Origin: Anaeramoeba flamelloides | Taxonomy: Eukaryota; Metamonada; Anaeramoebidae | Direction: 5' to 3' | NCBI GenBank assembly: GCA_027625915.1 | Contig: JANTQA010000016.1 | Location: 1,493,001 to 1,557,000 of the forward strand | DNA: 64,000 nucleotides | Shown here: piece by piece, positions 9,854-19,699 of the stretch | How the letters are laid out: each line of letters begins with the position of its first letter | How positions within the stretch are numbered: position 1 is the stretch's first letter | Translations under genes and position numbers: made by a program | The notes under the pieces: generated by a model | What the model was told of the DNA's origin: nothing | The model's database searches: none | Seen by the model: the letters and a program-made list of their open reading frames with translations, nothing else

Positions 9854-10308
9854 CCTTTGTGGAAAAAAAGTGAAACAGGGAAAAAAAAAGTGAAACACGG
9901 TTTTTAATTGGTAACATAATAGAACCTGAAAATGAAAAATAAGATCAATTAATAAAAGAATAAATAAAGAAATAAAGACCAAATGAAGGACTCAACACCA
10001 TAAGAGTTTTTTTGATACTACCTTTTGGTAGTATGGGGTTTTTCTATGATGATTAATCATTAAAAATTTGTTTAAAAAAATTGACTATTTCTTGGATCTC
10101 CAAAACATCAGCAATAATTTCGATATTAAAGTAGATATCAATTGTGTTTGTTGGTTTGATAGAAAATAATCTAATGGATTATTCTTTGAAGTTAATTGGT
10201 TACTTCTTTTAATAGATTTTAGTTTGTTATTTTGAGGTTCGAATAAGGTTCTCAATTCAAAACAGTGTTACAATTGTTTTTGCATGTTTCACTTTTTTTC
10301 AACAAGGG
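9854..10308. mobile_element. terminal-inverted-repeat element, about 455 bp
   Basis: The left end (CCTTTGTGGAAAAAAAGTG, then AAACACGG, TTGGTAACAT and AGAACCTGAAAAT) is matched, inverted, by the right end (rc CCTTGTTGAAAAAAAGTG, AAACATGC, GAGAACCT, GAACCTCAAAAT). The terminal repeats are imperfect over about 80 bp. No coding capacity is seen, so it is non-autonomous. The left flank is TA; the right flank does not repeat it clearly. Confidence 0.7.
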
Positions 10309-10559
10309 TTTTATGAAAACATCTTTAAGCGGTTCAAGTAATCCACGATTTGTCTATAATCAAAGTAATCTATAATTGGATGTTAAATTATATTAGGGAT
10401 AAATTGGTCAAACAGCTCTCAAAAATCTATTAATAAATATTATTGCAAAATAAATACTTACAATTTTTTTTTTTATAATTCTCAAAATTTAAAAATTCTC
10501 ATTTTGGAAAATTTTTATTTCGATTCCTTTTCGATACCTTAAACCCTAGAACTCCATAA

Positions 10560-11205
10560 TAAAAGTCTTCAAGTTTTTATAATTCAGATTTATAACTTCC
10601 AAAAGTAACTATTTTTTTAATTTGTACATTCAAAGATTACTATTTGTTGCAAAATAAAGGGAACAAAATTTTCATTCAGCTTTCCAAAAAATGATTTTAA
10701 ATCCTGTAACATTTCAAATTTTTAAGACCTTAAATAAGCTTAAATTATTATTCTTTTCCCTTTTAGAATTGAGGTCTTTCTAGATATATTTTAATTCTTG
10801 GGAGGTGTTTTATTTTTGGAAAGGTGAATGAAAATTTTGATCCATTTATTTTACAATTAACAGTAACTCCAATATTCATTAACATAAAAACCTAAGACTA
10901 ATTACTTTTCTTTTCTTTTTATATTAAGTTCGTTGTAACATCAATAAATTTCAAATATTTCTGAAATCATTTGTCAAAAAAATCTATTAGTTGATGATTT
11001 AAGGTTTTATCTATTAATCAGCATTTCGCAATTTATTTTCAGAAAGAAATTTTGTAACTTTGAAAGTCTTTATTATTGAGAATTCAACCTTTAAATTTGA
11101 GGTAAAATACAGATTTTTTTCTGAAATTTTTCGATTTATTTTCTCATTAAAAGATCATCTTTTAGAATTTTTTAATTGGCAAATCGAATTTTAAGAGACT
11201 TTCAA
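10560..11205. repeat. dispersed segment carrying a TA MITE (filled site)
   Basis: Outside the MITE at 10640-10863 this segment matches 61060-61515, which lacks the MITE. Left shared landmark: ACTTCCAAAAGTAACT, then TCAAAGATTA. Right shared landmarks: GAATTCAACCTTTAAATT, ATGTAGATTTTTTTCT-like sequence and AAAGATCATCTTT-like sequence. Confidence 0.7.
10640..10863. mobile_element. TA-flanked MITE, copy 1 (224 bp)
   Basis: Flanked by TA at 10638-10639 and 10864-10865. Left end CTATTTGTTGCAAAATAAA, then ACAAAATTTTCATTCAGC. The right end is its inverted counterpart. Terminal repeats are about 50 bp; there is no open reading frame. Two other copies are at 19467-19690 (224 bp) and 49083-49301 (219 bp). 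A TA duplication is the rule for Tc1/mariner transposases, which probably moved it. Confidence 0.9.
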
Positions 11206-12069
11206 ACCTTGGAGAATTAGTGTGATTAACATCTAATGACAACCTCCTTTTAATCTAATGCTTGTCTTTTTTCAGAGCTAATACCTTTTCAAAGTTTTTT
11301 ATCTTATTTAGGGGTCTAAGAATTTTTTCGAAATATTTTGTCTTCAAACAGTTCTTAATTGAGTCTCCAAGTCGTGTAACATTTTTTTTGTGATTTCACA
11401 CAAAAAAAGATACAACTTTTTAGTTGAAAAATTGTTCAAAAGTGATATTTTGGAAAAAGTAACTTTCAGTAAGTGGGGTGTTGGAGTTATTTGGAGAATC
11501 CTGATCTATTAAAAATGTCTCACAAAACAATGTCTATTCAGTTTTTTTGTAGTTTTTGGAAAAAAAAAAAGAATAAAACGAAAATCAGTTTATTTGAGAA
11601 GAAGGTATTTTTCGTTAACAAAAAATCTTGAAAAGTTCTCTAATCATTTTTGTCACAGTCAAGTGTATTTTTTTTTACAAAAATATCTAATTTTCGTTTT
11701 ATTTGAAAAGTTAAAAAAAAGTTTATGTAAATATTGATAGGAAAGATCAGTGTTCAACACAGCCAACAATTCCATAATAATTTGCGAAAAAATCTGTTAA
11801 TATTTAATTCCGCCGTTAGTAATTTCTTGAAAGAAAAAGACAAGTGGATAATCAGAAATAAAATCGTATTTTTAACATTTCTTGATTATGTCACAAACTT
11901 TTGCTTTAATTAGCAATTTTTTAAATCATTTTTTTTCAAAATTCCCTTTATAAATTTATTTATTTTTTACTTTTTTCTTTGCTTTGTGCTTTTTCTTGAT
12001 AAAATTTTATTTTTATTTTCAACTTATCTCCTCCAATAAACCCAAAAACTTTTTTGTATTTGTAACACT
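11205..12069. other. gene-free spacer upstream of the 12070 gene
   Basis: No supported feature. The final 100 bp are T-rich, as is usual just ahead of genes in this window. Confidence 0.4.
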
Positions 12070-12993
12070 ATGCAAAAATCTCAAACTGAATTTCCAAACC
12101 AAAAGAGCACATGTGAGAAACTTAACCAAAAAACCATTTTTGAAAGGATCACAACAGGACAAAAAAAATTTTCTTTCGAAAGCTCACAAGAGGAACTTTT
12201 CAATAACGATTTAAAGGCAAAAATCGAAAAGGAAGATAAAGATCAGCTTCGCGAGTGGCTTGATCTTTTAGAAACAATCCAACAACAAAAAGAGTTGCAA
12301 TCCAAAAAAATCAGGCTACTTCAAAAAGGCCATTTGTTCAAGAGCTTTGAAACTGAGTTTTACGAACAGCAGAAAGAAGAAACAGCAGTAGAAACAACGG
12401 CATCTACGTCCTCGTCATCCACAGTTTCATCTGGTTCCTTAAATCTGGAAACAGTTCTCGATGAAACCAAAAAGCAATTTTTCAAAAAGCATCACAAATC
12501 TTTACCAAACAATTTTGATCAAACACAAGCACAAACCTACACGAAAAAAAAGCAAGTTTACAACCGTCACACCAATAACAAACCCAACCAGTTCTTCTTC
12601 AGATCAAAACACGGTTCACAATACTTTCAAAAATCAAAATATTTTGAAAACTATTCAAATAAGCCACTAAGCAAACACGAGCAAAAGATCGTGAACAATC
12701 GAAGAAAATATCTTAAATTGGTTCTCGCCACCGAAGAACAAGAAAACCTGACAGTGCTTTACTCACCTCGGCAAATCAAAAGGATTCAACAAAAACGTTC
12801 AATCACACGCTCAGTGTCTCTTATCCAACCAAAAGAAACCCAAAAAAGCTTACCCCAACTCAAGCATAGCAAAACAAACCCTCTCCCTCTTATAAATATC
12901 CAAAAAGACTCCAAAAACAAGAAGAAAAGTTATCAAAAATTCACAACAAATTTTTGGAACAAGATCAAAAAATTCAAAGTTAATCATAAATAA
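12070..12993 (+). CDS. basic, low-complexity protein of unknown function (307 aa)
   Basis: Intronless frame, ATG 12070 to TAA 12991-12993. The composition is rich in Lys, Gln, Asn and Ser with a net positive charge. Residues about 48-88 (DLKAKIEKEDKDQLREWLDL onward) look like an amphipathic helix or short coiled coil. Residues 108-123 are a Ser/Thr run. The C-terminal 30 residues are strongly basic. No signal peptide, membrane segment or recognised domain is seen. The codon use (CAA, AAA, and some C-ending codons) is much less A+T-extreme than the flanks, which supports a real gene. An upstream TTG in another frame (11984) overlaps its start but is only a shadow. A CTTTAT tandem repeat follows 26 bp after the stop. 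It could be a nucleic-acid-associated protein; this is not demonstrated. Confidence 0.75.
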   Translation: MQKSQTEFPNQKSTCEKLNQKTIFERITTGQKKFSFESSQEELFNNDLKAKIEKEDKDQLREWLDLLETIQQQKELQSKKIRLLQKGHLFKSFETEFYEQQKEETAVETTASTSSSSTVSSGSLNLETVLDETKKQFFKKHHKSLPNNFDQTQAQTYTKKKQVYNRHTNNKPNQFFFRSKHGSQYFQKSKYFENYSNKPLSKHEQKIVNNRRKYLKLVLATEEQENLTVLYSPRQIKRIQQKRSITRSVSLIQPKETQKSLPQLKHSKTNPLPLINIQKDSKNKKKSYQKFTTNFWNKIKKFKVNHK

Positions 12994-13018
12994 TAGTTTA
13001 TTTTTTTTACGACACTAC

Positions 13019-13042
13019 CTTTATCTTTATCTTTATCTTTAT
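13019..13042. repeat. (CTTTAT)4 tandem repeat
   Basis: Four perfect hexamer units 26 bp after the stop codon of the 12070 gene, probably within its 3' untranslated region. Confidence 0.95.
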
Positions 13043-13049
13043 CTCCAGC

Positions 13050-14070
13050 TATTTTAGTTATTTTTCTTTTTTACGTTTTTTTAATTTTTTATTTGTTTAT
13101 TTTTTTACTGTTTTACCTTGTTCATTTTGACTTTTTAATTTGTTTTTTTTTAGATTTGTGGATTCTTGTTTTTTTTTTTTTTTTTATTTGTTATTTTAGA
13201 TTATTTTTAGACCTCCTTTTTGACAAAATACAATTAATTAGATCTTTTTACCTGTTGTATAATTTCAAAACATTCACACAAAAATAAATTTTTCTATTAG
13301 TGTTTTATTATTTTTTACTGTTTTTTTTAATATTTTGTGATCCCCTTTATCAATTTTTTGAAGCAAAACTTTAATGATTCTAAATACACTGTTCTTTGAA
13401 ATGAATTACACACCAAAATGACTAACAACTTTACTTTTTTTGTTTTTCTCTCCGTTTTTTTTGAATAAATTGTATTTTGATGTAAATTTGGAAAGGAGTT
13501 TATTTGAATAAACAATTTTTCATTTTCAGACCAAATTTCAGTTTTTTTTTCAACTTTTAACAATGATGGAATTCTCTTGACATTGATTTTTAAGAAAGAG
13601 AATTCATCAATTTGGTGCTATTAATATAACCCATTTATATTTATTCAATCCATTTTTCAAAATAAAAAACTGATTTTTCTTTTTTCTAGAAGACTTGTAC
13701 ATTAAATGATCAAAGTAACAGATAAAAAAAAAATAAAGTAAAAAACTTATTGTTTTGGTTTCTTAAAGTTCTATTCGACTGATAAACAAGTAATTATAAA
13801 AATTAATGTTCAAAAGTTAAAATATTTCCCCAAAAGAAGTCAATTTTTTTAAGATAAATTTTTATCATCAAAAAAAAAAAAAATTCAAAAAAAATGTTGA
13901 GAATATATTATGAAAAATTTTCAACAAATTGCATTCCTAATTTCGATTTTACTATGAATGATAAGAAGTTTACTTTCAAAATTGATTTGATCTTAGAATA
14001 CCCATTGGGAAGTGGATTGGATGTTATATTTGAATAACATGAAAGAATTGTTTACTTTTTTTATTATTTA
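13050..14070. other. gene-free spacer
   Basis: T-rich homopolymer tracts with no supported gene. The frames at 13093-13287 (plus) and 13327-13563 (minus) are low-complexity and unlike any recognised protein. Confidence 0.5.
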
Positions 14071-14076
14071 TTTTAA

Positions 14077-14749
14077 GGGTATAGTCAGTACGGTGAAATT
14101 TTTTATTCTGAAATGGAAAAAAACTTTTTAGTAATTTTATTGAGGACCTAACACCAATCAAAAACCCACCAACCTATGATGTATGATCGATCTCCAAAAA
14201 TCAACAACTAAAAATGAGGACATTTTTAAAAAAAAGCGCCAAAGATCGACACTCAATTTCCAATTAGAATGGTTGTGAATTACTTTTCTGAAAACAACTA
14301 TGTCAGTTTTGAAGTATCGCTCTTTGGCGCTTTTTGAGATCTTGGTGACTTTTTTTTTCTTTTTTCAAATGAGTTATTTTTATTGAAAGACTATTACCTA
14401 ATCCTTACTTGGTCAAATTTAGAGGGGTTTAAAATAACCACAAATCAGACTAAGTCGAATAAAATTGATTGCGAAATACAAGAAATCAATTTGTTTTAAA
14501 TTAAAGAAATTTAACCTCTTTTGAAAAAGAAAATGAGAAAAGATGAATTTTTTTTTTAAAATTTTGATTTTTTGAAATTGAGAACTCTTTTTTCTTCGTT
14601 GAATTTTTTTGTCAAAGAGATCCTATGGATATTTTTTTTTTTTGTTTTTTGAATTTTCTCAACCAAAAGAAGGCCTATATCACAATACCCTTTTTGGTCT
14701 CAGGTCACCCCTTGAGTATGGTGCCTTTTCAAGGTAAATGACTAGACCC
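14077..14749. mobile_element. 670-bp dispersed element, copy 1
   Basis: Flanked by TTAA at 14073-14076 and 14750-14753. The left end GGGTATAGTCAGT is matched inverted at the right end (rc GGGTCTAGTCATT). Related copies are at 16930-17921 and 59945-60639. An internal stem, AAAAAGCGCCAAAGATCGA (about 14232) against TCGCTCTTTGGCGCTTTTT (about 14322), could fold. No reading frame, so it is non-autonomous. The TTAA flank and GGG start recall the 170-bp family at 4412 and 34842, suggesting the same transposase moved both. Confidence 0.8.
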
Positions 14750-15442
14750 TTAAAGGGGGTTTTAATTTCTTCTTACAGTCTTTAGATTTTTTTTTAAATT
14801 CTTAAATAAACAGAAAATTTATTGGTATTTTTGGTTTATTTCAAAAATTAAAAAATACCTAAGACACTTAAAGATTTTTTTTTTTTTGTTTAATTCAGAA
14901 AAATAAGGTAAAATCTTTAATTTTATCCAGCCTCTAAAAGTTAAAATAAGATATGGACCCACCGTTCCCCCGATTTCTAAATTTTCGTTAAATATATCTA
15001 ATAAAGAATCATAATTTTCTACATTATTAACAAAAGAGAAAATAAATAAGGTTTATTAATTTTGAATAATCCGAAATATCTTTTTTTTAATTTATTTTTT
15101 ATTATAATTGATTTAGATTAGTTCATTAAACCAAAAAAATCGGGGTTCTTATATAGTTGGAATACCCGATAAAAAATGTCTAATATCTTCAGATATTTCA
15201 ACGTTAAAATATTTTTAGCATAAATTGAAAGATTTTATTCTCATTTTTTTATTTTTATCATTTACTTTAGAGGATCTCATTTAAGTAATTTATGAAATTT
15301 CTTAGTTTTTGTATGGGATTAGAACCTGTCAATTTTAAATATTTTTGTTATTTGCCTTTTTATTTTTGATTGGAGAAATAAAAAGAAACTTTAAAAAATT
15401 TTTTTCTTACTTTAATTATAAAATAAATAAAAAATTACATAA

Positions 15443-15637
15443 CAGTCAGTTCCACTTTTAAGGCACAAACTTTCAACGAAATTTAAGGCACAATAAAAAT
15501 CTCAAATTAAGGCACAAAATTTGGAATTTTTTTTTATAACTTATTTTACTAGAATCTGAATTTTGTTTCTTAATCTGAGATTTTTATTGTGCCTTAAATT
15601 TCGTTGAAAGTTTGTGCCTTAAAAGTGGAACTGACTG
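15443..15637. mobile_element. foldback MITE with perfect 62-bp arms
   Basis: The arms 15443-15504 and 15576-15637 are exact reverse complements with no mismatch, beginning CAGTCAGTTCCACTTTTAAG. The arm contains the word TTAAGGCACAA twice, and it recurs in the loop. The right flank is TA; the left flank is TAA. CAGT ends and TA targets are typical of Tc1/mariner elements. A decayed half-copy lies at 5778-5816. Confidence 0.9.
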
Positions 15638-15641
15638 TATA

Positions 15642-15712
15642 TTTTCCAGAATTTAAAAGAATTAAACTAAATATTTAATTTTACTATTAATTTTGAGTTA
15701 TGGAAAAGCTTG
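15642..15712. repeat. palindromic repeat, diverged copy
   Basis: TTTTCCAGAATTTAAAAGAA and its imperfect inverse ending TATGGAAAAGCTT. Same family as 1998-2072 and 2198-2274. It directly abuts the perfect hairpin element. Confidence 0.55.
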
Positions 15713-15989
15713 AAACTTAAGTTAACCCGATTAAAAGTGGGGGGAACTTACAGATGTGTTTATATATAGCATTATTATTAGTATCATATCTAATAATTAT
15801 GTGATATTATTAAATTTTTCGTCCCAAAACTTTGATTACTAAAGTATATGAATAAGATTTTGGTTTATGTATACTGATTATAAGTGATCTAATTCCCCAT
15901 AAAATATTTTGATCATCTTTTTTTTTTTGGAAACTTTTAATTGGTCTGAAATATGTTTAATGTTAAGAGTTCTTATTTTTTTTTTTTTT

Positions 15990-16600
15990 TTTTGAGTTTG
16001 TATATTCTGTTGTAGATTGGTATTATGGCCTTATCAAGCTTAGTTTAAGTTTTATAAATTATTCTTGGAGAATGTGAATTATTTTTTAAAAATTTTCTTA
16101 CTTTTAAATATCCAAGCATCTATTGAGTCTAAATCTTTTTGACTTAAATCAAAAATTACTAATCCCTAAAATAAGGGGCAATACAGACCCATGTAGTCCA
16201 TTATCTAATTGTTAGTGATAATTTTTTTTTTTTTCATTTTTTTATAAAATTGTTTTACCTTTTTATTTTTTTTTTGCAAAAGTTTCTCTTTTTCAAGACA
16301 TATTCCTAAATAATATATTTTGCTACTTATTTTTTTGATTTTACAGTAGTGCCAATCTTATTTCCTATTCCAAATTCTTGGATAATTGTATTAATTGTTG
16401 TTAACTTTTTGTCAATTTGTATATTATTTTCGACTTTTATTAATATCAAGTCATCTGAAAACATTTGAACTAGATCTTTTATTTTTTTCAATTAAGAAAT
16501 TGGTAATCAATCTAAATATTAAAATAAATCGGGCGGGGTTCTCAGAATTAGTCCCCTATTATCCCCTTTATATATTATTTCTGTAACCAAATTTTGATTT
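15990..16600 (-). mobile_element. LINE reverse-transcriptase relic
   Basis: Minus-strand reading gives reverse-transcriptase motifs in order: IGD...PIYFNI.ID (about 16510-16560; family GDxLSPxLFNIYID), then QMFSDDLILI at about 16437-16466 (family FADDLxLI, the catalytic Asp pair), then TIIQEFGIGNKIGTTVKSKK (about 16330-16390), and YYLGICLEKEKLL (about 16277-16318; family YLGIxLD). Stops and frame changes interrupt it. Further left, GLVIFDLSQKDLDSIDAWIF also looks coding. No ends, poly(A) tail or endonuclease domain was identified. An old, 5'-truncated non-LTR element is the best explanation; the class follows from the YLGI motif and the spacing after SDD. Confidence 0.75.
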
Positions 16601-16929
16601 TTTTTTTTTCAATAGATTCAATGAAAGTGGATGGGACTAATATATTAAAACATTGTATCACAGTAATTTTATAAAATAGTTGTAACAAAAAGTAATTATT
16701 TATTTTTATATTTATTTTTAGGTTTTTTCAGGTTCAAATTATAAATTTATCACCACTATCCTTGTACATCTCTCTATACCCCCCCTGGAAACCAAAAAAC
16801 AATACAGTTTTAATACCCAAGACAAGTTTTTTTTTTTTTTTTTTTTGATATTCGTAGTATTTTAATTCTTAATAACTTTTCTTTTTTATTTTTCTTAAAA
16901 AGAAGAAATATTTTTAGAAATTCACAACA

Positions 16930-17921
16930 GCTACAGTTTGGGGGCGAGACATCACAGTTGAAAAAATATTTTTTTGAAGTGGAAAAAAGAAATTTTGTAA
17001 TTTTAACAAATAGCTATTATCAATGAAAAACTAATCATTAACCGATTAACAATTGATCTTAAGAATCAACCTGAAAAAAAGAGGAAATTTTGTGAAAAAA
17101 AAAACATCAAGTGATACCCCCTTTACAATTTGAATAGTGAGTATGTTAAATTTGGAAAACAACTCTGTTTGTCTGGAAGTTTCGCATTAGGGCAACTATT
17201 GGGATTTATATAGTTTTTTATTTATTAATTAATTTTATTTATTTATCTCAAATGAGTTCTTATTTTATCTCAAGAATTTTTTAAAATCCTTAATATGATA
17301 AATATAGAGGGTTATAAAATAAAGACAAATTAGATTAAATCAGACCAAATGGATCGTCACCTGAAATAAAAAAATTTGTGTATGAATTCAAGAAATTTAT
17401 CCATAATGAAAGATAAAGAAGTAAATATTAATAACATATTTTACTGAAAAATTGATTTTGATGAAATTTCGAATTCTTTTACTGATCTTTAAATAAAATA
17501 CAGTGAAAATTTTTAACTTCACTTACTCTTTTTAATATCAATAAAGAACAAAGAAATATAATGAAATATATGATCTCTCTTTTCGATATGATCCTTTTTA
17601 ATTGTTGGTTTATTTTGGTGAACTAACAATCCTAAATATAGAGAATAATACAGAATTGATAAAGAGATAATCAGTTATATTTTTTTCTTTTTAACTATCA
17701 TACACCTGTAAATTTTTTTCTTTTAATTGAATTTTTTGTGAATGAAGATATCTGAAAAAATTTCTTTTAATTGAATTTTTTGCGAATAAAGATCCTCATG
17801 AATTTTTTTTTGTTATTTGGATTTTGTCAATCAAAAGAAGTGTAATACCACAATACCCTTTTGTGGTGTCTTGCGATATCTTGAGTCTATAACAAATCTA
17901 AGGTAAAGGGCTAAACCCTTA
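16930..17921. mobile_element. 670-bp dispersed element, copy 2 (expanded)
   Basis: Parallels 14077-14749 through blocks such as GAAGTGGAAAAAAG near 16975, AAAACAACTCTGTTTGTC near 17157, and CACAATACCC plus AAGGTAAAGGGCTA near 17850-17910. It is longer because of internal expansion, including a local duplication at about 17716-17795 in which TTCTTTTAATTGAATTTTTT appears twice. Confidence 0.6.
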
Positions 17922-17929
17922 TTTTATTT

Positions 17930-18360
17930 CGTTTTTAATTGGAAGATAAAAACTTCTTTATTGCTTTTTCACAAATACTTTTTTTATAGTTATTTGAACT
18001 ATAGATTATAACGATGATGTATTGAAGTACAACATACTAAAATAATTGACTTCTGTATGGTAGTCATGAAAACCATAAGTCATCAGAAGAACAAATAGCA
18101 TTGTATAGCAAAATATCTAAACCAACATAAAAATCCACGTGCACCTTAAATCGTTCATACCAAGAAATCTAAAATAAATCTGGAAAGAAATTGTTAAACT
18201 CTCTTACTTGAAAGCAAATCATTTCATTTAAACTCCACAAATCCCCACCCACTTTCTTTTTTGATTTTGTTTGATTCTCAACACAAACGATCATTTAACA
18301 TGAAAAAATTAAAATTTATTTTTTTTAAATTTTTATTAATTATTTGTTTTAAATTCAATA
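17930..18360. other. spacer and presumed promoter region of RPS18
   Basis: No gene. GATCATTT at 18289-18296 lies 65 bp before the RPS18 start codon; the same octamer precedes NAA30 and the SAM synthetase gene at similar distances. Confidence 0.3.
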
Positions 18361-19214
18361 ATGTCTCTCGTAATCCCAGAAGGAGAATTCGAACATATTA
18401 GACGTATTATGAATACCAATGTAAATGGTCTTCAACTCGTTCCATATGCACTTTGTGCCATCAAAGGTGTTGGAAGAAGATTTGCCTTTTTATGTTGTCG
18501 AAAAGCTGATATTGATGTTAACAAAGTATTTAGTTTCACACTTTTCTTTTTCAAGATCTTAATTGATTTTCACTTCTTGATCGCTAACTTTTTTGCTTTT
18601 TTCTTTTTCTTTTTTTTTTTTTTTTGATATTAATTCATAAAAAAACAAAAAAATATTCAAAAAACAAAAAACAAAAAACAAAAATTTTTTTTTCTTTTTT
18701 GAAAAAAATAATAATTAAAAAACAAAAAGCGTGCTGGTGAATTAAGCACAGAAGAAATTGATAAAATTGTTAAAGTAATGGAAAACCCACTTGATTTTAA
18801 AATCCCAAGTATGCATTTTTTTTCCTTTTCTTTTTCAAAAAAATTAAAAGAAAAAGCTTTTTTGTGTTTTTAATTTTGCTATTCCAAATTGCTTTGCTTT
18901 TTTTTTTTTTTTTTTTCTCTTTATTTCTTTTTTCAAAAAAACCAAACTAATTTCAACCCCTTTCAACCCCCACTAATTGATTCAAAATAGCTTGGTTCTT
19001 GAATAGACAAAAAGATCGAAAAACAGGATCATTCACACAATTACTTTCAAATAAATTGGATCACTCTTTACGTGAAGACATTGAAAGACTCAAAAAAATC
19101 AGATGTCATAGAGGTCTTAGACACGCTTGGGGCCTTAAAGTTAGAGGACAGCATACAAAAACAACAGGCCACAAAGGAAGAACTGTTGGTGTCCAAAAAA
19201 AGAAAGAGAAATAA
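18361..19214 (+). CDS. RPS18: 40S ribosomal protein S18
   Basis: Component of the small-subunit head (bacterial S13 family, uS13), contacting the large subunit. Three exons: 18361-18525, 18730-18808 and 18991-19214, coding for 155 aa (human 152). Intron 1 (GTATTT...AAAAAG) is phase 0 and sits at K|RAGEL. Intron 2 (GTATGC...AAATAG) is phase 1 and restores [11 protein letters not shown]. Family hallmarks are all present: N-terminal [15 protein letters not shown] at about residues 33-40, [40 protein letters not shown] and a basic C-terminus. The region about residues 20-30 and FLCCRKAD are more divergent than usual, and HKGRTVGV replaces the common RRGRTVGV. The Cys in KIRCHRG is shared with dictyostelids. 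Reading on past exon 1 gives only intron-encoded Phe-rich sequence. AATAAA at 19281 may serve polyadenylation. Confidence 0.97.
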
Positions 19215-19466
19215 TACTGAAATCGCTTTTAATTTACTTTTTAAATTGAAAGAAAAAAAACCCTTAAAACCAACCATAAAAATAAATCTTTTGATTATTT
19301 ATTTAATACTCCTATTTCTTTTAAACAAGATCCTTTCATATAATACAATTATATAAATTTTTTTTTAGAAAATAAAATTTTTCAATCTTTTTTTATTTAG
19401 ATTAATTATTTTTTTTTTTTATTTGTTTCCTCTTCAAAACCAAATTCTAAAGAGAAATTGCTCTTA

Positions 19467-19690
19467 CTGTTAATTGCAAAATAAAAAGACCAAAATTTTC
19501 ATACAGCTTTCCACAAAATAATCACACTCTCAAGAATTAATATCAAACATCAATGCGCCCAATTCTCAAAGGCAAATGAATAATTTATGCTGATTTTATC
19601 AATTAAAAAATTTGAAAAGTTCTAGATTTCTAAAATCTTTTTTTGGAAAACTGAATGAAAAATTTGTTCGATTTATTTTCAAACAAATAA
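19467..19690. mobile_element. TA-flanked MITE, copy 2 (224 bp)
   Basis: Flanked by TA at 19465-19466 and 19691-19692. The left end CTGTTAATTGCAAAATAAA and the right-end inverse (rc TTATTTGTTTGAAAATAAA) share CAAAATTTTCATnCAGCTTT with copies 1 and 3. It lies 250 bp downstream of RPS18. No coding capacity. Confidence 0.88.
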
Positions 19691-19699
19691 TAATGAAAA

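Noticed and set aside
10238-10260. GGTTCGAATAAGG resembling a tRNA T-arm
   Set aside because: No acceptor or anticodon stems around it; it is the inverted end of the 9854-10308 element.
16395-16586. 63-codon plus-strand frame
   Set aside because: Antisense of the LINE reverse-transcriptase relic, which explains its composition.
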